Origin: Rhodoblastus sp963828185
Lineage (GTDB): Bacteria > Pseudomonadota > Alphaproteobacteria > Rhizobiales > Beijerinckiaceae
DNA length: 64,000 nucleotides
NCBI GenBank assembly: GCA_963828185.1
Contig: CAWHDV010000002.1
Span: forward strand, 620,001-684,000
Reading direction: 5' to 3'
Below the pieces are notes generated by a model. That model did not search any database. It saw only the letters and a list, made by a program, of their open reading frames with translations, and had not been told where the DNA came from. Every line of letters begins with the position of its first letter. Positions within the stretch are counted from its first letter, which is position 1. The position numbers and the translations under genes are program-made. Below, in pieces: positions 60,267 through 64,000 of this stretch.

Positions 60267-61267
60267 ACTCTCGCCGCCGCCTGACGCCGGGCTTGTCCGG
60301 CCGCTTCCTTTCCGCGCTCTTCGTTTCCGCGCTCGCCGCCGCCCCGGCTTTCGCCGCCACCGCTTTCATCAGCAACGAGAAGGGCGACACCGTCACCGTG
60401 CTCGACACCGACACGATGACGGTGACAAAAAGCATCCCGGTCGGCCAGAGGCCGCGTGGCATCATCGCCAGCCCCGACGGCAAGATCATCTATGTCGCGC
60501 TTGGCGATGACGACAAGATCCAGACCATCGATCCGAAAACGCTCGTCGTGACCGGCGAATTTCCGTCCGGCCACGATCCCGAACGCCTCGCCATTTCCGC
60601 CGACGGCAAGACCATTTACGTCACCAACGAGGACAGCAACAACCTGTCCTTTTTCGATGTGCCGACGAAGGCCTTGCTTGGATCGGTGCGGGTCGGCGTC
60701 GAGCCGGAAGGACTGGCGGTGAGCCCTGACGGCAAGCAGGTCGTCTGCACCACCGAAACCACCAATATGGCGCATTTCGTGGACGCGGAAAAACGCAGGA
60801 TCCTGGCCAATGTGCTGGTGGACGCGCGGCCGCGCATGGCCGCCTTCACGCCCGACGGCGCCGAGGTCTGGGTGTCCGCCGAAATCGGCGGCGACGTGAC
60901 CATCCTCGACGCCAGGGCGCACAAGGTCATCGACCGGGTGAAATTCGACGTGCCGGGCTTGCGCTCCGAAAACATCGAGCCTGTCGGCATCAATATCTCG
61001 CGCGACGGCAAGCTGGCCTTCGTCTCGCTCGGCCCGGCCAATCGCGTCGCCGTGGTGGAGGTGAAAACACGCAAGGTGTTGAAATACCTGCTCGTCGGCC
61101 AGCGCGTCTGGCACGCCTTCTTCACGCCGGACGAAAAATACCTCCTGACGACCAACGGCATCTCGAACGATGTGTCGGTGATCGACGTCGCGGATCTGAA
61201 GGTCGTCAAATCCGTGCAGGTCGGCCAGTCGCCCTGGGGCCTGACCATTGTGGGCGCCAAGCCATGA
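60251..61267 (+). CDS. PQQ-associated YVTN beta-propeller protein
   Basis: The 338-residue product has a signal peptide (LSGRFLSALFVSALAAAPAFAA) and six or seven YVTN-like propeller repeats, for example DTVTVLDTDTMTV, GQRPRGIIASPDGKIIYVALGD, GHDPERLAISADGKTIYVTNEDSNNLSFFD and GVEPEGLAVSPDGKQVVCT. It matches the PQQ-dependent catabolism-associated beta-propeller group (TIGR03866-like). It probably works in the periplasm with the binding protein. ATG 60251 has GGAGACG upstream and overlaps the preceding stop; ATG 60263 forms an ATGA with it. Confidence 0.88.
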   Translation: MPFEMNSRRRLTPGLSGRFLSALFVSALAAAPAFAATAFISNEKGDTVTVLDTDTMTVTKSIPVGQRPRGIIASPDGKIIYVALGDDDKIQTIDPKTLVVTGEFPSGHDPERLAISADGKTIYVTNEDSNNLSFFDVPTKALLGSVRVGVEPEGLAVSPDGKQVVCTTETTNMAHFVDAEKRRILANVLVDARPRMAAFTPDGAEVWVSAEIGGDVTILDARAHKVIDRVKFDVPGLRSENIEPVGINISRDGKLAFVSLGPANRVAVVEVKTRKVLKYLLVGQRVWHAFFTPDEKYLLTTNGISNDVSVIDVADLKVVKSVQVGQSPWGLTIVGAKP

Positions 61268-62019
61268 GTGAAACAATTGCCGCCCTCGACTTGCGCCACG
61301 TCAGCCATAGTTATGGCGCGCGCAAGGCGCTCGACGACGTGAGTTTCACCGTCGCGCCGGGCGCCTTCTGCGTGCTGCTCGGCCTCAACGGCGCCGGCAA
61401 GAGCACGCTGTTCTCGCTGATCACCCGGCTGTTCGCCCTGCAGCAGGGCTCGATCCGCCTGCTCGGCCGCGACCTCCAGCAAAACCCCGGCGCGGCGCTG
61501 GCGGAGCTCGGCGTCGTGTTCCAGTCGCGCACACTCGATCCCGACTTGTCGGTGGCGCAGAATTTCCACTATCACGCCGCGCTGCACGGAATCGGCAAGG
61601 CGGAAGCCGCCGAGCGCACGCACAAGCTGCTGGCGGCGGTCGAGCTCGGCGACCGCGCCAAAGACAAGGTGCGCAATCTCTCGGGCGGGCAGATGCGCCG
61701 CGTAGAAATCGCCCGCGCGCTTTTGCACCGCCCGCGCCTGCTGGTGCTCGACGAGCCGACCGTCGGCCTCGACATCGGCGCGCGCGCCGGCATCCTGCGA
61801 CTGGTGCGCGGGCTGATCGCCAGCGAGGGCATGAGCGTGCTGTGGGCGACCCATCTGACCGATGAAGTCGACAGCGGCGACGAGGTGATCGTGCTGCACA
61901 AGGGGGTTTTGCGCGCGGCGGGCGCCGTCGCCGACCTGCTCAAGGCGACCGGCTCGGCCGACATCCGGGCGGCCTTTGTCGCGCTGACCGACGAACAGGC
62001 CAAAGGGGACGCCGCATGA
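61264..62019 (+). CDS. ABC transporter ATP-binding protein (PQQ-associated)
   Basis: The 251-residue product is a standard ABC ATPase: Walker A GLNGAGKST, Q-loop VVFQSRTLDPDLS, signature LSGGQMRRVEIARALLHRP, Walker B LLVLDEPTVGLD and a His in WATHLTDEVD. It energises the export or import of the cluster's unknown substrate through the ABC-2-type permease that follows. Its start overlaps the propeller gene stop (ATGA), showing coupling. Confidence 0.94.
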   Translation: MSETIAALDLRHVSHSYGARKALDDVSFTVAPGAFCVLLGLNGAGKSTLFSLITRLFALQQGSIRLLGRDLQQNPGAALAELGVVFQSRTLDPDLSVAQNFHYHAALHGIGKAEAAERTHKLLAAVELGDRAKDKVRNLSGGQMRRVEIARALLHRPRLLVLDEPTVGLDIGARAGILRLVRGLIASEGMSVLWATHLTDEVDSGDEVIVLHKGVLRAAGAVADLLKATGSADIRAAFVALTDEQAKGDAA

Positions 62020-62861
62020 GCCTTGAAGCTGCCCTGCCCCGCCGGCTGACGGCCTCGGCCTATTTCATCTGCCTCAAGGGCATCTGCTGGCGCGAAGGCC
62101 TGCGTTTCCTGCACCAGCGCGAGCGTTTCGTCTCGGCCCTGGTGCGGCCGCTGCTGTGGCTGTTCATCTTCGCCGCCGGCTTCCGCCAGACGCTCGGCAT
62201 TTCGATCATCCCGCCCTACGACACCTACATCCTCTATGATGTCTACATCACGCCCGGCCTGATCGCGATGATCCAGCTGTTCAACGGCATGCAGTCGTCG
62301 CTGTCGATGGTCTACGACCGCGAAATGGGCAATATGCGCGTGCTGCTGCTCAGCCCGTTTCCGCGCCCCTTCCTGCTGTTCGGCAAGCTGATCGCCGGCA
62401 CGCTGGTCTCCGTGCTGCAAGTCTATGCCTATCTGGTCATCGCCTGGTTCTGGGGCATCGAGCTGCCGCCATCAGGTTATATCGAGGTTCTGCCGGCCCT
62501 GTTCATGGTCGGGCTGATGCTCGGCTCGCTCGGCATGCTGCTCTCCTCGCTGGTCAAGCAGCTTGAGAATTTTTCGGGCGTGATGAACTTCGTCATCTTC
62601 CCGATGTTCTTCGCTTCGTCGGCGCTCTATCCGCTGTGGCGGGTCAAGGAAGGCAGCCCGGGACTTTACTATGTCTGCCAGGCCAATCCCTTCACCCACG
62701 CGGTCGAACTGATCCGCTTCGCGCTCTATGGCCAGATCAACTGGATTTCCCTGGCCGTGACCGGTGGCTGCATGATCGTCTTCATGCTCGGCGCGATCAT
62801 CGCCTACGATCCGTCGCGCGGCCTGATGTCTTTGCGCGGCGCGCCAGGAGCAGGGGCGTGA
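62016..62861 (+). CDS. ABC-2-type permease (PQQ-associated, PedC-like)
   Basis: The 281-residue product has six hydrophobic segments, including PLLWLFIFAAGFRQTLGI, IQLFNGMQSSLSMVYDREMGNMRVLLLSPFPR, ALFMVGLMLGSLGMLL, FSGVMNFVIFPMFFASSALYPLW and AVTGGCMIVFMLGAIIAY. It matches the ABC-2 permease group beside PQQ alcohol oxidation genes (TIGR03861/PedC-like). It overlaps the ATPase gene by four bases. No further PQQ or dehydrogenase gene follows, so the system's substrate cannot be inferred here. Confidence 0.92.
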   Translation: MSLEAALPRRLTASAYFICLKGICWREGLRFLHQRERFVSALVRPLLWLFIFAAGFRQTLGISIIPPYDTYILYDVYITPGLIAMIQLFNGMQSSLSMVYDREMGNMRVLLLSPFPRPFLLFGKLIAGTLVSVLQVYAYLVIAWFWGIELPPSGYIEVLPALFMVGLMLGSLGMLLSSLVKQLENFSGVMNFVIFPMFFASSALYPLWRVKEGSPGLYYVCQANPFTHAVELIRFALYGQINWISLAVTGGCMIVFMLGAIIAYDPSRGLMSLRGAPGAGA

Positions 62862-62949
62862 TTCTGGCCGCGGGATGAAATTGGGCCGCGGTCACAACAG
62901 TTGATAATTTTACTAGACAACTCGTCTGCACGGCGAGAGGATGAGTCGC

Positions 62950-63720
62950 ATGTCCGACTGGAACTGCGAGCTTTATCTGAAATTCGAGAGCGAGCGCGGC
63001 CAGGCGGCGCGCGATCTGCTTGCGCGAATCCCACCGCTGGCGCCGCACAAAATCGTCGATCTTGGCTGCGGGCCGGGCAATAGCGCGTCGATGCTGGCGC
63101 TCTATTTCCGCGGCGCCGACATTTGCGGCGTCGACACGTCCGAAACCATGCTTGCGGCGGCGCGCGAACGCCTGCCCTCGGCGCGTTTCATCCAGCAGGA
63201 TCTGGTCGAATGGGCGCCCGAGGAGCCGGTGGACCTGATCTTCGCCAACGCCGCCCTGCATTTCGCGCCGGATCACGACAAGTTTCTGGCCAGGCTGATG
63301 GGTTTTCTCAACCCGGGCGGCGTACTCGCCGTGCAGATGCCCAATGTGCTGCAGGACGCGGCGCACGCCCTGATGCGCATGGTGGCGGTGGACGGACCCT
63401 GGACGGAAAAGCTGGCCCCCGTCGCCAAGAGCCGCGTGCTGATCGGTTCGCTCGAGGATTATTACGCCTGGGCCGCGCCCTGGTCGCGCATGGTCGATCT
63501 CTGGCAGACCACCTATGTCCATCCGCTCGACGGCGTTGACGCGATTGTCGACTGGTTTTCCGGCTCCGCCCTGCGGCCGTTCCTGGACCAGCTTGACGTC
63601 AGCGAGCGCAGCACGTTCCTCGCGCAATACCGGCAGGAGCTGGAGATGGCCTATACGCCGCAGGCCGACGGAAAAGTGCTTCTGCTCTACCCGCGCCTGT
63701 TCTTCGTCGCCCAGAGATAA
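62950..63720 (+). CDS. tam: Trans-aconitate 2-methyltransferase
   Basis: Class I SAM methyltransferase methylating trans-aconitate, an inhibitor of aconitase. The 256-residue product has the SAM loop IVDLGCGPGNSASMLALYFRGADICGVDTSETML, NAALHFAPDHDKFLARLMGFLNPGGVLAVQMPN and the family's W-rich end (EDYYAWAAPWSRMVDLWQTTYVHPLDGVDAIVDWFSGSALRPFLDQL). ATG 62950 is preferred over 62941 because GAGAGG is then nine bases away rather than adjacent. It is separated from the PQQ-associated cluster by 88 bases on the same strand. Confidence 0.9.
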   Translation: MSDWNCELYLKFESERGQAARDLLARIPPLAPHKIVDLGCGPGNSASMLALYFRGADICGVDTSETMLAAARERLPSARFIQQDLVEWAPEEPVDLIFANAALHFAPDHDKFLARLMGFLNPGGVLAVQMPNVLQDAAHALMRMVAVDGPWTEKLAPVAKSRVLIGSLEDYYAWAAPWSRMVDLWQTTYVHPLDGVDAIVDWFSGSALRPFLDQLDVSERSTFLAQYRQELEMAYTPQADGKVLLLYPRLFFVAQR

Positions 63721-63760
63721 GGCGGGCTGCGGTAGAGCCGCCTTGCCTTGGCCTTTTTTT
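63719..63760 (+). terminator. Possible intrinsic terminator after tam
   Basis: AAGGCGG and CCGCCTT can pair around a 12-base loop, with seven T nine bases further on. The gap between stem and T run weakens the case. Confidence 0.3.
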
Positions 63761-63778
63761 CGCGGCAAAGACGCCGCC

Positions 63779-64000
63779 ATGAGCAAGACCCTGCCCCGAC
63801 TTCTCGGCTTCGCCGCTCTGGCCTGGATCGCCTCCGGCCCAACGCAGGCCGCGCCGAAAAATCCGCCGCCGCCGCCGCCGCGACCGGTGTTTCCCGGCGA
63901 TTCCGCGATGGCGCCAAATGTGGCTGGACCCGCGCCGGCGAGCGAACCCGCCCCGCAAGCGGTGGCCGCCCCAAACCAGCCGGCTGCGACGCGGCAGGTC
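63779..64000 (+). CDS. Exported proline-rich protein, partial (runs off the window)
   Basis: The frame opens with MSKTLPRLLGFAALAWIASGPTQA, a clear signal peptide, and continues without a stop for 74 codons to the window end. The mature start is rich in proline and alanine (a run of six Pro, then VFPGDSAMAPNVAGPAPASEPAPQ). No further domain is visible because the gene is cut. The nearest upstream purines (GACGCCGCC) are poor, so the start is tentative. Confidence 0.5.
   Translation, partial: MSKTLPRLLGFAALAWIASGPTQAAPKNPPPPPPRPVFPGDSAMAPNVAGPAPASEPAPQAVAAPNQPAATRQV

Noticed and set aside
59831..61276. A 481-codon minus-strand frame opposite the PQQ-associated propeller gene
   Set aside because: His/Asp-rich low-information sequence, antisense to a confident gene with signal peptide and propeller repeats.
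1..64000. CRISPR arrays, rRNA genes, insertion sequences or prophage genes
   Set aside because: I looked for regularly spaced repeats, rRNA-like sequence, transposase or integrase motifs and phage structural genes and saw none; the tandem repeats present are short and inside genes.

Overview
The window is GC-rich chromosomal DNA of an alphaproteobacterium, most likely order Hyphomicrobiales (Rhizobiales), perhaps near Beijerinckiaceae or Methylocystaceae. Support comes from a 5-aminolevulinate synthase, squalene-hopene cyclase, tandem phasins, the order DUF2948-hisD-UPF0262-LMW phosphatase, a PleC/DivJ-type kinase, a GcrA-like protein, perfect CtrA-type sites, and a tRNA-His with the alphaproteobacterial U72/A73 arrangement. 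A four-cysteine methanol-related cytochrome c and a PQQ-associated ABC cluster suggest alcohol or C1 metabolism, but no methanol or alcohol dehydrogenase lies in the window. The exact genus cannot be decided from this sequence.

Layout. 0-9 kb: PspA, MTA phosphorylase with a candidate sRNA upstream of it, a tandem MaoC hydratase, envelope proteins (DUF459, DUF882), a glycosyltransferase and small membrane or exported proteins. 9-15 kb: an orphan LuxR response regulator, squalene-hopene cyclase, cyclopropane fatty acid synthase, hemA. 15-24 kb: lytic transglycosylase, EamA permease, cytochrome c, a frameshifted methyltransferase, an aminotransferase, rpoH, purA. 24-31 kb: two outer-membrane beta-barrel proteins and a large PAS histidine kinase, each with a CtrA-type box, then two overlapping phasin genes and tRNA-His. 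31-40 kb: glutamine amidotransferase-mtnA, exonuclease, a GcrA C-terminal-type protein, small conserved proteins, and the hisD cluster. 40-45 kb: an EmrAB-NodT-type tripartite efflux operon. 45-50 kb: a phosphotransacylase-acetate kinase-DUF3141 operon. 50-55 kb: a broken helicase-like ATPase, Ohr, broken rlmN, DUF2809, DTW protein. 55-57.7 kb: a small accessory patch (tautomerase, OsmC, alpha/beta hydrolase-LuxR fusion). 57.7-64 kb: a PhaC-like hydrolase, the four-gene PQQ-associated ABC cluster, trans-aconitate methyltransferase, and the 5' part of an exported proline-rich protein.

Functional themes are carbon storage and acyl-phosphate metabolism (phasins, PhaC-like proteins, phosphotransacylase and kinase), membrane lipid and envelope maintenance (hopanoids, CFA, PspA, lytic transglycosylase, OMPs), cell-cycle-linked regulation (CtrA sites, kinase, GcrA-like protein), and methionine salvage (mtnP, mtnA).

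Data quality caution: five genes each appear to carry exactly one extra base that breaks or garbles the frame. This looks more like residual assembly error than five independent pseudogenes.
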